Assembly (NCBI RefSeq): GCF_018614195.1
Contig: NZ_JAGGOT010000014.1
Span: 1 to 54,983, forward strand
Length of the DNA: 54,983 bases
Source: Streptomyces sp. ISL-43
Lineage (GTDB): Bacteria > Actinomycetota > Actinomycetes > Streptomycetales > Streptomycetaceae
Direction: 5' to 3'
The stretch's first letter is position 1; each line of letters begins with the position of its first letter. Of the stretch, positions 18,598 through 28,292 are shown piece by piece. The notes below the pieces were generated by a model, which saw only the letters and a list, made by a program, of their open reading frames with translations, was not told the DNA's origin and made no database searches. The position numbers were made by a program, and so were the translations under genes.

Positions 18598-21500
18598 ATG
18601 CCGAATGCTCCGACGCAGTCGAGGTTGCGAGAGATTCCGGGCTGGGCGGTGGGGCTGTGTCTGTTCGGGCTCACCGCCGGTCTCTGCATGATCATCTGGT
18701 ACGCGGTGGATCCGCCGTTCCTGGACAAGCCCGCAGGGAGCAGAGAACTGCTCCTGCAGTTCGCGGCGACGGCCGAAGAGGCCCGCGCCGTCGTGAAGGG
18801 CGTCGAAGGCGGGGGCGGGGGCGGGGACAAGCTGTTCCAGGACGGCCTCGTGCTCGACTGGCGCCTGTTCATTCCCGGGTACGCGCTGGCCCTGGCCGGG
18901 GCCTTCGGGCTCGGGCACCTCTTCCTCTACCGGGAGTCCACGCGGCTGTGGGCCCGGCGCGCCCTCACCCTCACCGCCGTGCCGGTGGCAGCGGACTGCG
19001 TGGAGAACATCTTCCTCTGGAGAGCTCTGAACCGGCTTGCCGCCGACCCGGTACCGGACCTGACGCGGGCGGCCTATTTCGCCCAGCTGAAATGGGCGCT
19101 CGTCGTCCCGCTGGTGGCAGCGGCCATCCTGATCGTCGTCATCCTCTACTGCCGCCGGGTGCTGGACCCCTCCTTCGTGCGGAGTGCGCGGGAGGACCGT
19201 CCCCGTCCCGTCGTGGCCCACGCCCACCGGCTCGTGGACGGCACGGAGAGCCAGTGGAGCGACCCGGACGTGATCCTCCCGCCTGCCGCGCCCCACGACT
19301 GGGAGCGCCGGACCGAGTGGACCGCCCCCGACCCGGCGCAACCACGCCAGACCGAGGCCCAGAACCCGAAGGACAGTGCGGTGACCCGCTGGCGTACCCG
19401 CGCCTACCAGCCGCCCGGTCGGCAGCCCGCGGAGCTCGGCTTCTGCGTCTCCGGCGGCGGCATCCGGTCGGCATCGGTCGCCCTCGGCGCGCTGCAGGCA
19501 CTGCGCGGGCAATTGCTCAAGGCGACGTATCTGGTGTCGGTGTCCGGCGGCGGGTACACCGCCGGGGCCTTCCAACTGGCGCTGACCGATGCCCGGCTCC
19601 GGGCCCCGGACGGGAGCCCTTCGGTGCGACCCGGGCTCGCGCAACCCGCGGATGTGTTCGCGCCGGGCAGCCCGGAGGAGGACCACATCCGCCGGCACGC
19701 GAAGTACCTGGCGGACGCGCCCAAGGAGAAGCTGAACGCCGCGGGGGCGGTGCTGCGGGGGATGGCCGTCTCCTTCGGCATGCTGGCGCTGGTCTTCACC
19801 GTGGCGGGTCAGTTCCTGCACCAGTTCTACTCGTACGTTCCGCTGACCGAACTCCGCCCCCTCGCGGCGGAAGGGGAGGTGTTCGACTCGTCCTTTGATC
19901 TGTACCCGAACGCCTGGCAGCCCGTCCTCGCCCTGTTCGGCCTGGCCGGCCTGGTGTCCGTCGGGTACGCCTTCACGCGGGCCGGCAGCGGCAAGTCCCG
20001 CCCCGCATGGCTGCGCAGCACGGTGAACACGCTCACCGGCCTCGCGCTGGCGGTCACCGTGTACTCGGTCGTCCTTCCTTCGGTGATCTGGTTCTTCGCC
20101 TCTCTGGCCCACAAGGCCGACAAGGGGGGGTATTGGGACGACAGCGGGGCGGGAGTCGCCTTGCTCGGCGCGATCACGGCGGCGGCGACCGCCGTGGGTA
20201 CCTGGTTCATTGCGGTCACCAAAACGGTGAAGAAGCTGAAGCCGGACGGTGAGCAGGCAGGTCCGCTCGCCAGGGGCGGCACATCCCTCGTCACGCAGGT
20301 CGGCACCAGCTGGGTGAAAGCCGTGGTGTGCTGGCTGGTGCTGCTCCTGGTCGCGTTCTTCGGCCTCGCCCTCATGTCCTGGGCCGCCGTCTACGCGGGC
20401 AGCTGGCACGCGGGGTGGAAGTGGGGGGTGCCGCTCGCCCTGATCGTGCTGACGCTCGTGATCGACCAGACCACCTTCAGCCTGCACCCCTTCTACCGAC
20501 AGCGGTTGGCCGGTGCCTTCGCCGTGCGCCGCGCGGTGTTGAAGGACGGCTCGGTCGGCGCCCTGCCGTACGACTACAACAACGAGCCGACCCCGCTGAA
20601 CCCCTACGCACAGAAGGTGGAGGGCTTTCCTCAGGTCATCTTCGCCGCCTCCGCGGCCGTCTCGCTGCGCAACCGCACCGCGCCCGGCCGGCCCGCCGTG
20701 CCCTTCACCTTCGCCTCCGACTACTGCGGCGGACCCGACACGGGCTGGGTTCGCACCGGCACTCTGCAGAAGACGGCCCCGGCGCTGATCGGGCGCGACC
20801 TGACCGTACAGTCCGCCGTCGCCGTGTCCGGAGCGGCCTTCGCCTCCGCGATGGGCTCACAGACGATGTTCATGGAGCGGCTGCTCGCGCTGTCCAACGT
20901 GCGGCTCGGCACCTGGGTGCCCAACCCCCTGTACCTCGCGGAACTGGCGACGTACGGGCCCAACCGGATCATGCCGCGGCTGCCGCGGGTACGGCGGCTG
21001 CGGTACCAACTCCAGGAGCTGGTGGGCCGGTACTCGGACACCACTCCCCTACTGCTGTGCACCGACGGCGGGCACTTCGACAATCTCGGTCTGGTCGAGA
21101 TGCTCCGGCTCCGCTGCCGGACCATCTACGTCATCGACGCCTCGGGGGACTCGCCGCCGCTGGCGACCACCCTCGCGCAGGCGATCACACTCGCCTACGA
21201 GGACCTCGGAGTGACGATCACCTTCGATGACGAGGGGCAGAATCTGCTGAACCTGGTACCCGGCAGCGCGAAACCGCTCGCGCCCGAGGCGCCGATGGCC
21301 TCCCTGAACGCCCGGTTCTCCGCCACCTGCGTGGTGCGCGGCACGATCGAGTACCCGGAACGGGTCCAGTTCTCGCCCGACACACCGGCCGCCACAAAGG
21401 GGACGATCATCTACGTGAAGGCCGGTCTGACCCCTGACATGCCGTACGAGCTGCTCAGTTACGCCCTCCGGGAGAAGGCCTTCCCCCGCCAGGCCACCTT

Positions 21501-21645
21501 CGACCAGTGGTTCGACCACGCCCAGTTCGACGCCTACCGGGCGCTCGGACACCACCTCGGCACCAAGGCCGCGGAGGTACGCCCCGCTCACGCAGCGCGG
21601 TGCGGTGTCAGGCGCCGCGGGTCCGGGCACGCGTCTCAGCCGTAG
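18598..21645 (+). CDS. Multi-pass membrane patatin-like phospholipase
   Basis: About 1015 aa. The patatin core begins with the oxyanion loop SGGGIRSASVALGALQAL (about residue 282) and nucleophile Ser316 in VSVSGGGYTAG, and the catalytic Asp823 sits in TDGGHFDNLGL. Between them, about 500 residues carry roughly six membrane helices, far more than in ordinary patatins; three more helices lie in the N-terminal 200 residues. It is therefore predicted to be an integral membrane acyl hydrolase. ATG 18598 is chosen; an in-frame ATG at 18559 is possible and neither has a good ribosome binding site. Patatins act as membrane-damaging effectors in some immune systems, but no cyclase or sensor is adjacent, so housekeeping lipid turnover is equally possible. 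Confidence 0.8.
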   Translation: MPNAPTQSRLREIPGWAVGLCLFGLTAGLCMIIWYAVDPPFLDKPAGSRELLLQFAATAEEARAVVKGVEGGGGGGDKLFQDGLVLDWRLFIPGYALALAGAFGLGHLFLYRESTRLWARRALTLTAVPVAADCVENIFLWRALNRLAADPVPDLTRAAYFAQLKWALVVPLVAAAILIVVILYCRRVLDPSFVRSAREDRPRPVVAHAHRLVDGTESQWSDPDVILPPAAPHDWERRTEWTAPDPAQPRQTEAQNPKDSAVTRWRTRAYQPPGRQPAELGFCVSGGGIRSASVALGALQALRGQLLKATYLVSVSGGGYTAGAFQLALTDARLRAPDGSPSVRPGLAQPADVFAPGSPEEDHIRRHAKYLADAPKEKLNAAGAVLRGMAVSFGMLALVFTVAGQFLHQFYSYVPLTELRPLAAEGEVFDSSFDLYPNAWQPVLALFGLAGLVSVGYAFTRAGSGKSRPAWLRSTVNTLTGLALAVTVYSVVLPSVIWFFASLAHKADKGGYWDDSGAGVALLGAITAAATAVGTWFIAVTKTVKKLKPDGEQAGPLARGGTSLVTQVGTSWVKAVVCWLVLLLVAFFGLALMSWAAVYAGSWHAGWKWGVPLALIVLTLVIDQTTFSLHPFYRQRLAGAFAVRRAVLKDGSVGALPYDYNNEPTPLNPYAQKVEGFPQVIFAASAAVSLRNRTAPGRPAVPFTFASDYCGGPDTGWVRTGTLQKTAPALIGRDLTVQSAVAVSGAAFASAMGSQTMFMERLLALSNVRLGTWVPNPLYLAELATYGPNRIMPRLPRVRRLRYQLQELVGRYSDTTPLLLCTDGGHFDNLGLVEMLRLRCRTIYVIDASGDSPPLATTLAQAITLAYEDLGVTITFDDEGQNLLNLVPGSAKPLAPEAPMASLNARFSATCVVRGTIEYPERVQFSPDTPAATKGTIIYVKAGLTPDMPYELLSYALREKAFPRQATFDQWFDHAQFDAYRALGHHLGTKAAEVRPAHAARCGVRRRGSGHASQP

Positions 21646-21914
21646 CGGGGGGCGGGGGGAGGAAGTGCTGGAGCACAGCCTGGGCGTTCCCCACGACCGA
21701 GCCGGCCAGCCCCTTACCGGGAGTTGACGGTCTGCCACCGAATTGACCCGCGGAGCCCGCCCCGCCGATACCCGGCCGCCGGGCGGCCGGGTAGGGCCGA
21801 GTGGCAGAGCCACCCGGTGGAGCGCACCATGGGAGGCGGCGCACCGTGCCGTCCCCACCACCTCCAGTTCCGGACCTCTTCCTGTGCCGGTACGCGGGAG
21901 AGGAGGGAGTCTCC

Positions 21915-22571
21915 ATGAGAATCCGCATTCCGCGCGCCACCGCCGTCGTCTCCTTCGCAGCCGCGGTCGCCCTGTCGGTTCCGCTCGTCCCGGCGGCCGC
22001 CGCCCCGACCGCTGCCGCCCCGGTGGACTGCACCCAGATGGGCCCCGAGGCCGACGACATAGCGCCTTCCGCCAACCCGGGCCGTTTCGGCTTCGGGACC
22101 ATGTTCCAGACCCTGGCCACCATGTGCCTGATCAACGACGAGCGTCGGCGCCTCGGGCTCTCGGAACTCCCGCTCAACTCCGAGCTGACGTCGGCGGCCC
22201 GTACGCACCTGAACGCCTCCTTGACCCAGAAGTGGTGGGGCAAGGGCAAGAATCCGCACCAGAACCCGAAGGTTTCCGGAAGCGCCGATGAACAGATCGG
22301 GCGCCGCATCAAGGACGCCGGCTACTGCGCGAACGGCGGGTCGTGGAGCGGCCACGAGATCGCGTACAACGGGTGGGGCGGAGCCGGCACTCCGAAAGCG
22401 GCCGTCAACTGGTGGCTGAACATCAGTACGCAAGGCCACGCCGAGATCATCCGCGACCCCACCCTGACCGACATGGGTGCCGCGTCCAGGGGCGGAGCGG
22501 CGGACCCGGCCGGAGCCAACCAGAGCCAGGCGGGCACCTACGTGGTCACCTTCGGCAAGTGCGAGCCGTAG
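21915..22571 (+). CDS. Secreted CAP-domain (SCP/PR-1) protein
   Basis: A 218-aa protein with a Sec signal peptide (MRIRIPRATAVVSFAAAVAL, cleavage after AAAAP near residue 35) and a CAP domain: LINDERRRLGLSELPLNSEL, later HQNP and GHEIAYNGWG, then WWLNISTQGHAEII and GTYVVTFGK. The second His-type site GHAEII is conserved. An excellent ribosome binding site AGGAGGGAG precedes ATG 21915. Bacterial CAP proteins are secreted and mostly of unknown activity. Four cysteines suggest two disulfides. Confidence 0.85.
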   Translation: MRIRIPRATAVVSFAAAVALSVPLVPAAAAPTAAAPVDCTQMGPEADDIAPSANPGRFGFGTMFQTLATMCLINDERRRLGLSELPLNSELTSAARTHLNASLTQKWWGKGKNPHQNPKVSGSADEQIGRRIKDAGYCANGGSWSGHEIAYNGWGGAGTPKAAVNWWLNISTQGHAEIIRDPTLTDMGAASRGGAADPAGANQSQAGTYVVTFGKCEP

Positions 22572-22706
22572 GGATGCCGCTGTCGCCCCCGGCTGGGCTC
22601 CCCTGACCTGCGGCCGGTCGTCCACGGGGCCAGGTCCACACGGCCGACCGAGAGACACGCCTGCCACTCACGTTCCGTGCGCGCAGTCGACGCTACCCTA
22701 CACAGG

Positions 22707-23276
22707 GTGACGAACAACAGTGCGCCGTCCCGCTCAGCCTCCCCCAGTCACATCTACTACTTCGACGTGGGGGCCGGAGAGTGGCAGGGGGAGTTCACCT
22801 TCCGGGTCACCTCGTGGCGACGCCTCCGGAACACCCGCGGCATCGGGCTGCGGAACCGGGCGCTCGTCGTCGCGATGGCCCTCACCCAGCGGCTGACCGG
22901 CGCGTCCCGGCTGGAGTCGACGATCGTGGCCACCCCGTCCGCGGGCGCCTTCGGCGTGGCCGACAACGTGGTCAGGGTCTCCAAGTTCGGGGTGACCCTG
23001 TACCTGTTGAAGGAGCGCTACCTGCTCGATCCTGACGGCAGGGGCGTCACCGTAGAGGCGAACGAGCAGTTCAGCCCCGTGCCGGGCATCCTGACGCGGA
23101 AGTTCACCTACCCCGCGGAGATCCAGCCCTCCGGCATGGGGTCCACTTACCACATGCCGCTGCTGGGAAGCCCGTGGACGGCGACGTACCGGGTGGGAAC
23201 CGACCGGCAGAGCCTGGCGGGGGAACTCGTCTGTGACTGGGCGAAGGCGACGGAGAACGCCCGCCGGGCCTCATGA
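22707..23276 (+). CDS. Conserved protein of unknown function
   Basis: A 189-aa protein without signal peptide or membrane helix; starts GTG 22707 near the sequence VTNNSAPS. The core HIYYFDVGAGEWQGEFTFRV and the C-terminal SGMGSTYHMPLLGSPW suggest a beta-rich fold of the kind seen in lipid- or lipocalin-like proteins, but I cannot name a family. Its stop overlaps the start of the DUF5995 gene by 4 bp (ATGA), so the two probably act together. Confidence 0.7.
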   Translation: MTNNSAPSRSASPSHIYYFDVGAGEWQGEFTFRVTSWRRLRNTRGIGLRNRALVVAMALTQRLTGASRLESTIVATPSAGAFGVADNVVRVSKFGVTLYLLKERYLLDPDGRGVTVEANEQFSPVPGILTRKFTYPAEIQPSGMGSTYHMPLLGSPWTATYRVGTDRQSLAGELVCDWAKATENARRAS

Positions 23277-24139
23277 CCGGGGACCCGACTGCCGCTGCCG
23301 CGGCCGCTGCTGCCGAGAAGGTCGCCGGGGTCGTCGGGGAGCTCGCCGCCCGCGTCGAGCGGTACGACGCCCTGCGGGACCCGCGCGCGGTATTCGCCTA
23401 CACCTACTTCCGGCTCACCTCCGACCTCGCCGCCAGCCTGCGCGCGAACAGCCTGTCGTTCAGGGCGCCCGAGTGGGTGGCCGACCTGTCCGTCTCCCTC
23501 GCCGCGGCCTATTTCACGGCGATGGACGCCATCGACACCTGGCTGGGCCCCGTCCCCGATGCCCGGCCCGGCGGGGAGGTCCTCTCCGCAGATCTTCCGG
23601 AAACCGTCCCGAAACCCTGGCGGGACGTCTACGCCGCCTCGACCGTGCGGCACTCCTACGTCCTGGAGGAGGTGCTCTTCTCGATGATGGCGCACATGTC
23701 CTACGATCTGCCGCTGGCGCTGCGGGTCCTGGCCGCGCGCGAGGACGTACACCACCGCATCGCCGACTTCCACCGCATGAACGACCTGCTGGCCTCCTCC
23801 GTCGACGTGGTCCAGGACGAGATCGCCGCCCGCTACTGCCGTCGGCTGAGCTCACTGGACCGTTTGTTCATCCGCGACGACGAACTCTTCACCAGCTACG
23901 GGATCCGGGTCGCTCGGGGCCTGGCCTGGTTCAACTGCGACAGGCTCCTGGATCCGGGTGCGAGCGGCGAGGCGATGGGCTCCATCAGCAGGTCCACGGC
24001 CGCGTTCATCGCCGAGTTCCGCTCACCGGACGACTGGAAGCGCCGCCGGGCCTTCCAGGTCCTGCGGGGACTGGTCCCTTCCCGTCGGCAGTGGCCGCCG
24101 CCGGGGACGCCCATCGAGGTGGGCGGACTGCCCGGCTGA
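23273..24139 (+). CDS. DUF5995 family protein
   Basis: A 288-aa all-helical protein. The conserved region AYFTAMDAIDTWLG and MMAHMSYDLPLALRVLAA, with HHRIADFHRMNDLL after it, matches my memory of DUF5995 proteins, which are common in actinobacteria and uncharacterised. The start ATG overlaps the previous stop. The His/Asp-rich pattern could bind metal, but this is a guess. It forms a pair with the 189-aa protein and lies downstream of the patatin and CAP genes on the same strand. Confidence 0.75.
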   Translation: MTGDPTAAAAAAAAEKVAGVVGELAARVERYDALRDPRAVFAYTYFRLTSDLAASLRANSLSFRAPEWVADLSVSLAAAYFTAMDAIDTWLGPVPDARPGGEVLSADLPETVPKPWRDVYAASTVRHSYVLEEVLFSMMAHMSYDLPLALRVLAAREDVHHRIADFHRMNDLLASSVDVVQDEIAARYCRRLSSLDRLFIRDDELFTSYGIRVARGLAWFNCDRLLDPGASGEAMGSISRSTAAFIAEFRSPDDWKRRRAFQVLRGLVPSRRQWPPPGTPIEVGGLPG

Positions 24140-24511
24140 TCCGGACGCCTCGCGTCGTAGAAACGTAGCCTCACCAGGCGAAATTCACCCGTTCGGAATA
24201 TGCTTGAACCATTGTCTCCCGGGGAATGCGGACGTTCCGCCAGGCAGCAGAGCGCGGACGCCGCCGACACCAAGGGTCGTCGAGTTCTTGCCGCAGCGAT
24301 GCCGTACGAGCGTCCCCGGGCCGCCTCGTGCGGCGACGTAGTCGATGCCTCCTTCGGACCCTCACCGCCCAGTCCCGTGACTACGGCTTCGTCATCCAGG
24401 CCTGCAACCGCGGCGCGTTGACCAGCTCTTCCCGTATCCGGCGGTCTCCGCAGGTCCACCTGAATGTGCGCCCGTAGGACTGATGGTTCCGAACTGCCCT
24501 AAGGAGCAGTC
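24140..24511. other. Non-coding stretch
   Basis: No gene with consistent codon bias was found. The AT-richer part near 24165-24215 could hold the promoter for the secreted protein gene at 24512. Confidence 0.45.
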
Positions 24512-24991
24512 ATGCACACGTTCCCACGCTCAGCATCTCGCTGGTCGCGCCGCTTCGCAGTAACCGCAACAGCGCTGGCCGTGGTCGGCCTCGGAGTCTC
24601 ACCGACGGCGACGGCGACGGCGACGGCAGACGCGGCACCCGCCGGCCTGCCCACCCAGGTCCGGTCGACGCCGGCCAGTCTGGACAAGGCACCTGGAGGC
24701 CTCTACTTGTTCCAGTACACCTACCGGAACCACCTCAAGATCGGCGGTGGCAACTTCACCCTCGGCGGCAAGGTCTACGTGGCCGTCAAGTTCAACTCGG
24801 GCCAGATCAAGTACCACGGCACCGTGACCGCGAAGACGAATTCCGGTATCCCCGGCGGGGCCGTCTATCTGGAGACGAACATCTCCGCTCCCTGCGCCCC
24901 CGGGAACAACGGCTATGCCGTGGCGTACGACCACAGCACCGAGACCTGGTCGTCGAGACTGCCGGTGGCCATCTGCGTACGGTTCGACTGA
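24512..24991 (+). CDS. Secreted small beta-rich protein, unknown
   Basis: A 159-aa protein with a signal peptide (RRFAVTATALAVVGLGVSPT; cleavage near residue 42 after ADAAP). The mature part LYLFQYTYRNHLKIGGGNFT and GKVYVAVKFNSGQIKYHGTV looks like a small beta sandwich and contains two cysteines (APCAPG, VAICVRF). A good ribosome binding site AAGGAG lies 7 bp upstream of the ATG. It is monocistronic and followed by a terminator. Confidence 0.75.
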   Translation: MHTFPRSASRWSRRFAVTATALAVVGLGVSPTATATATADAAPAGLPTQVRSTPASLDKAPGGLYLFQYTYRNHLKIGGGNFTLGGKVYVAVKFNSGQIKYHGTVTAKTNSGIPGGAVYLETNISAPCAPGNNGYAVAYDHSTETWSSRLPVAICVRFD

Positions 24992-25026
24992 GGTTGACGG
25001 CCCCGCACCGCGAGGGGTTCCCAGGA

Positions 25027-25055
25027 CTGTCCGGGACGGTCACCGTCCCGGACAG
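25027..25055. terminator. Bidirectional terminator hairpin
   Basis: Perfect 13-nt arms CTGTCCGGGACGG and CCGTCCCGGACAG around a 3-nt loop, between the convergent genes ending at 24991 and 25076. It can serve both strands. Confidence 0.8.
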
Positions 25056-25075
25056 ATCCGTTCCGCAGGGTCCTG

Positions 25076-26470
25076 TCACCCTTCCCCGTGCCAGTACTCG
25101 TCGTGCGTGCGGTGGGCCTCGGTCAGACCGTCGCGGAAGTACCGCTCGTAGTAGGCGTTTTCGAGGTGATGGGCCTGCAGCCACACGCCCGGTACGTGGA
25201 TCGTGTCGCAGTGGGCGGGAAACCGCCCGTGAGTCTCGTAGATGTAGGTACAGATGTCCCGCGTACACGCGATGACGTCGGCGGAGTAGTCGCTGGCCTC
25301 GTGCAGGTACTGGCTGCCGAACTCCCCCCGGTAGATACGGGCGAACAACCCCTCGTCGGAGTAGATGCCCGTCGGCCCGAACTTGCCCGCCACGACGGCG
25401 TCGACCGCCTCGCCCATGGTGGCGTAGTTGGGCGGACACATCGCCTTGATGAGGTGTTCACCGTTGTGCCGCAGGCCGACGGCGGTCGCCCTCAGGTCCG
25501 CGTAGCGCGGGAGCGGCACCTGCCAGCGCAGGAGGTCCGCCGGTCTCCACCGTGGGGTGGTCCAGTCGAAATCGAGCATGGGACCGTAGGTGGGACGGAA
25601 CCTCGGGTCGCCCAGCATGATCGACGGGGCGATCGAGGCGTGGATCCAGGCTCCGAGACCCATGGCGTCGGCGGTGAGCATGAGGTTCTGGAGCAGCAGG
25701 TCGGCCTCGATCTGCGTGCGCATGGCCCAGATGAAGCCCAGGGGCAGCTTGATGTCTTCGTTCAGGAACCCCGACTTCACCCATTTGCGCACGCCCGCCG
25801 AGCGGTAGAGGTTCCGGTCGTCGACGATCGCCGGCCGTGCCCCCTCGGGCTGGGTCAGCAGGTACATCAGCCCGTTGATGTACTGCCGTGACAGGTCCAC
25901 CACGGGGAAGAGGAGGGTGCTGCCCGGGAGGTTCGACAGGAACCGGTTCGAGTCGAGGTAGGCGGGGAAGTCCCGCCTTCCTTCCGGTACGTCGATGCGG
26001 TGGTCGAGCACCCGCACCTTCGCCTCGGCGGCGCGCGAGCAGAGGGTCTCCGCGTCGAACGCCGCCGCCCCGCCGTCGGATGCAGGGGGCAGGTTGCGCA
26101 GGAAGTAGGTGCCGGTGTCGTTGATCAGGAAGAAGTGCGTGCCCTGCGCGTTGTCGGGGCTGCCCGCGGTCCGGCCGGCCATGTTGAGGTTCGGCTTGGC
26201 CATGATGGGCTTGCCGTCGCGGGGGTCGGCGAAAGGGCGGTCCGGCATGGTGAGGCCGGAGCAGCCCGTGATGGCGATGAGTACGGCCTCTTCGAGCTCT
26301 GTGAGCGGGGCTCGTGGTGCGGTGGAGGCCCAGCTCATCGAACCGGCCTCGACCGAGCTGCCGCGGCTGACCCGGTGGGTGCGGCGACGCCAGATCGACG
26401 TGAGCAGCGGGCGGTTCACAAGGGCCTCGAACCCGGCACGGCTGTGGGTGTTCAGCGGGTCGTTCATCAT
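25076..26470 (-). CDS. Nitroreductase-like protein
   Basis: A 464-aa protein. The N-terminal RPLLTSIWRRRTHRVSRGSS followed by LTELEEAVLIAITGCSGLT resembles the opening of the nitroreductase (FMN) fold, and EADLLLQNLMLTADAMGLGA about 240 residues later matches its dimer-helix region. It is longer than typical members (about 200 aa), with a C-terminal extension rich in His/Tyr (HHLENAYYERYFRDGL). It follows the ThDP enzyme by 115 bp on the same strand and is probably co-transcribed. The substrate is unknown; the family call is moderate. Confidence 0.6.
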   Translation of the reverse strand: MMNDPLNTHSRAGFEALVNRPLLTSIWRRRTHRVSRGSSVEAGSMSWASTAPRAPLTELEEAVLIAITGCSGLTMPDRPFADPRDGKPIMAKPNLNMAGRTAGSPDNAQGTHFFLINDTGTYFLRNLPPASDGGAAAFDAETLCSRAAEAKVRVLDHRIDVPEGRRDFPAYLDSNRFLSNLPGSTLLFPVVDLSRQYINGLMYLLTQPEGARPAIVDDRNLYRSAGVRKWVKSGFLNEDIKLPLGFIWAMRTQIEADLLLQNLMLTADAMGLGAWIHASIAPSIMLGDPRFRPTYGPMLDFDWTTPRWRPADLLRWQVPLPRYADLRATAVGLRHNGEHLIKAMCPPNYATMGEAVDAVVAGKFGPTGIYSDEGLFARIYRGEFGSQYLHEASDYSADVIACTRDICTYIYETHGRFPAHCDTIHVPGVWLQAHHLENAYYERYFRDGLTEAHRTHDEYWHGEG

Positions 26471-26585
26471 GCTGTCCCTTCACGGCGCGACCGGACGAGC
26501 CGGTCTGCCCGGCCTCGGCACCCCACACCGTGCCGTTCGCCGTGGGCGCGGGGCTCGCCGGGGGGAGGAGCGGACACGGACGCTG

Positions 26586-28292
26586 TCAGCCGCGCAAGCG
26601 TGCCTCGATGGTCTCGACGAGGCCGGCGATGACGCCGTCGGGCGAGGGGCTGTAGTGGGGGACGGCCCATCGCGTGATCCGGGCGTCGATGAGGGAGGGC
26701 CGGCCGGAGGCGAGCGCTTCACGGAACGCCTTCTCGAACTCCTCCAGCGTCTCGACGCGGTAGCCGTCGGCGCCGCACGCCTGCGCGTATGCGGCGAAGT
26801 CCGGGTTCTGGAACTCGACGAGCCCCGTCTCCCCGTAGGTGACGAGCTGGAACAGTTTGATCAGCTTGAATTCCTGGTCGTCGAAGATGATCCAGATGAC
26901 GGGGATGTCGTTCTCGACGGCGGTCATCAGCTCGAAACCGGACAACGAGTAGCAGCCGTCACCGCACCCGACGACGACGGTCCGTTCCGGGTGTGCGAGC
27001 TTCATTCCGATGGCACCGTTGACATGGCCGGCCATCGGCCCGAAGGAACCGACCTTGCGGAAGTTCTGCCCCTCCTCCAGCTCGACGTAGTAGCTGAGCC
27101 AGGCGAGGTGTGCTCCCGCGTCGGCGAGCAGAACACCTCGTGGGGGCAGCATCCTGCCGATCGCCTGGGCCAGCTCCCCCGGGTGGATCTTTCCGGTCAG
27201 GTGCGTGATGTGACGGGCTTCGTAGTCGCGGCCGTCGACGTCGACCGCCGGGACGTCGCCGACCCGTTTGTCGAGCGCCTCGTGGAGGGCGGCAACCCCG
27301 AGGCGCGCATCGGAGAGCAGCGCGTAGTCGGGCCGGTAGGCCTTGCGGAACTCGGTCTCGGAGATGTTCACATGGACGAGCACCTTGTTATCGAAGAGGT
27401 CTTCGCGGTAGTTGAACGTGGCGTGCTGATTCAGGGAGTTGCCGACGCACAGCACGACATCGGCCTCGCGGAACGCCTTCCACGCGCTGGAGTGTCCGCT
27501 GTCCGCGAAGACGCCCACCGAGAGCGGGTGCCCCTCGGAGACGATGCCCTTGCCGTCCAGTGTGGTGAGCAAGGGAATCTGGAACCGTTCGATGAAGCGC
27601 CGGACCTCCGCTCCCGCTCCGCTGCGGATCGCGCCGAACCCGACGAGCGCCACGATGCGCTTGCGCCGTGTGAGGGCGTCGGCCAGCATCGAGGCGATCG
27701 CCTCCACGCGGGCCGGATCCGGGACGACCGGGGCTACGTCGAGCCGGATGTGCCGGAAGTCCGTGACCTCGACACCGCGGTGGGTGAGGTCCTCGGGAAC
27801 GTGGATGTGCACCGGCCCGGGCCTTCCTTCGAAGGCGATGTTGACGGCTTCCTCGAGCACATCACACGTGTCGGCGGCATCGGTGAGCAGGAAGGACTTC
27901 TTCGTCGTGGCGGCGAACATGGCCCGGGAGTCGGGCGTCCGGTTCAGGCCCGAGGTTTCGTTGAGGGAGCCCCATCCCTGCCATGCCCTCGAGGCGTATC
28001 CCGAGACCGCCAGGACGGGGTAGGAGTCGGACATCGCCACAGCCAGACCGGAGAACAGGTTGAACGCACCCGGCCCGGCCGTTGCGAAGCAGAAGCCCAA
28101 TTGGTTCGTGTACATCGCGTGGCCGCACGCCATGAAGGACGCGGCCTGCTCATGCCGCGTGATGACCGGCCGGATCTGCTGCGAATGCTTCAGCGCCAGC
28201 ATCAGGCCGGCGGCGTTCTCTCCGGCACCGCCGAAAGCGGCCCGTACTCCGATGTCTTCCAGGCCCTTGACTATGGCTTCGTAAACCCTCAT
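26586..28292 (-). CDS. Thiamine diphosphate-dependent enzyme, acetolactate synthase-like
   Basis: A 568-aa protein with the three-domain ThDP fold: PYR domain with catalytic Glu in RHEQAASFMACGHAM, FATAGPGAFNLFSG, central domain, and PP domain with GCGDGCYSLSGFELM followed by the cofactor-binding DD in IIFDDQEFKLIKLF. Usual residues that mark true biosynthetic acetolactate synthase are not evident, and no regulatory subunit is near, so it more likely handles another 2-oxo acid or an acyl donor. ATG 28292 is preferred, with GAGGGA just upstream. It pairs with the nitroreductase-like gene and is divergent from the catalase/dioxygenase fusion. Specific reaction not determined. Confidence 0.85.
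   Translation of the reverse strand: MRVYEAIVKGLEDIGVRAAFGGAGENAAGLMLALKHSQQIRPVITRHEQAASFMACGHAMYTNQLGFCFATAGPGAFNLFSGLAVAMSDSYPVLAVSGYASRAWQGWGSLNETSGLNRTPDSRAMFAATTKKSFLLTDAADTCDVLEEAVNIAFEGRPGPVHIHVPEDLTHRGVEVTDFRHIRLDVAPVVPDPARVEAIASMLADALTRRKRIVALVGFGAIRSGAGAEVRRFIERFQIPLLTTLDGKGIVSEGHPLSVGVFADSGHSSAWKAFREADVVLCVGNSLNQHATFNYREDLFDNKVLVHVNISETEFRKAYRPDYALLSDARLGVAALHEALDKRVGDVPAVDVDGRDYEARHITHLTGKIHPGELAQAIGRMLPPRGVLLADAGAHLAWLSYYVELEEGQNFRKVGSFGPMAGHVNGAIGMKLAHPERTVVVGCGDGCYSLSGFELMTAVENDIPVIWIIFDDQEFKLIKLFQLVTYGETGLVEFQNPDFAAYAQACGADGYRVETLEEFEKAFREALASGRPSLIDARITRWAVPHYSPSPDGVIAGLVETIEARLRG

Noticed and set aside
18484..20487. 667-codon open frame on the minus strand
   Set aside because: It lies wholly antisense to the patatin gene, is rich in Arg/Gly/Pro/His without domain motifs, and mirrors the high GC third-position bias of the real gene.
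26586..28292. Naming the ThDP enzyme IlvB or 2-hydroxyacyl-CoA lyase
   Set aside because: Only general ThDP motifs are visible; no small subunit or CoA-binding features can be read, so a specific name is not supported.
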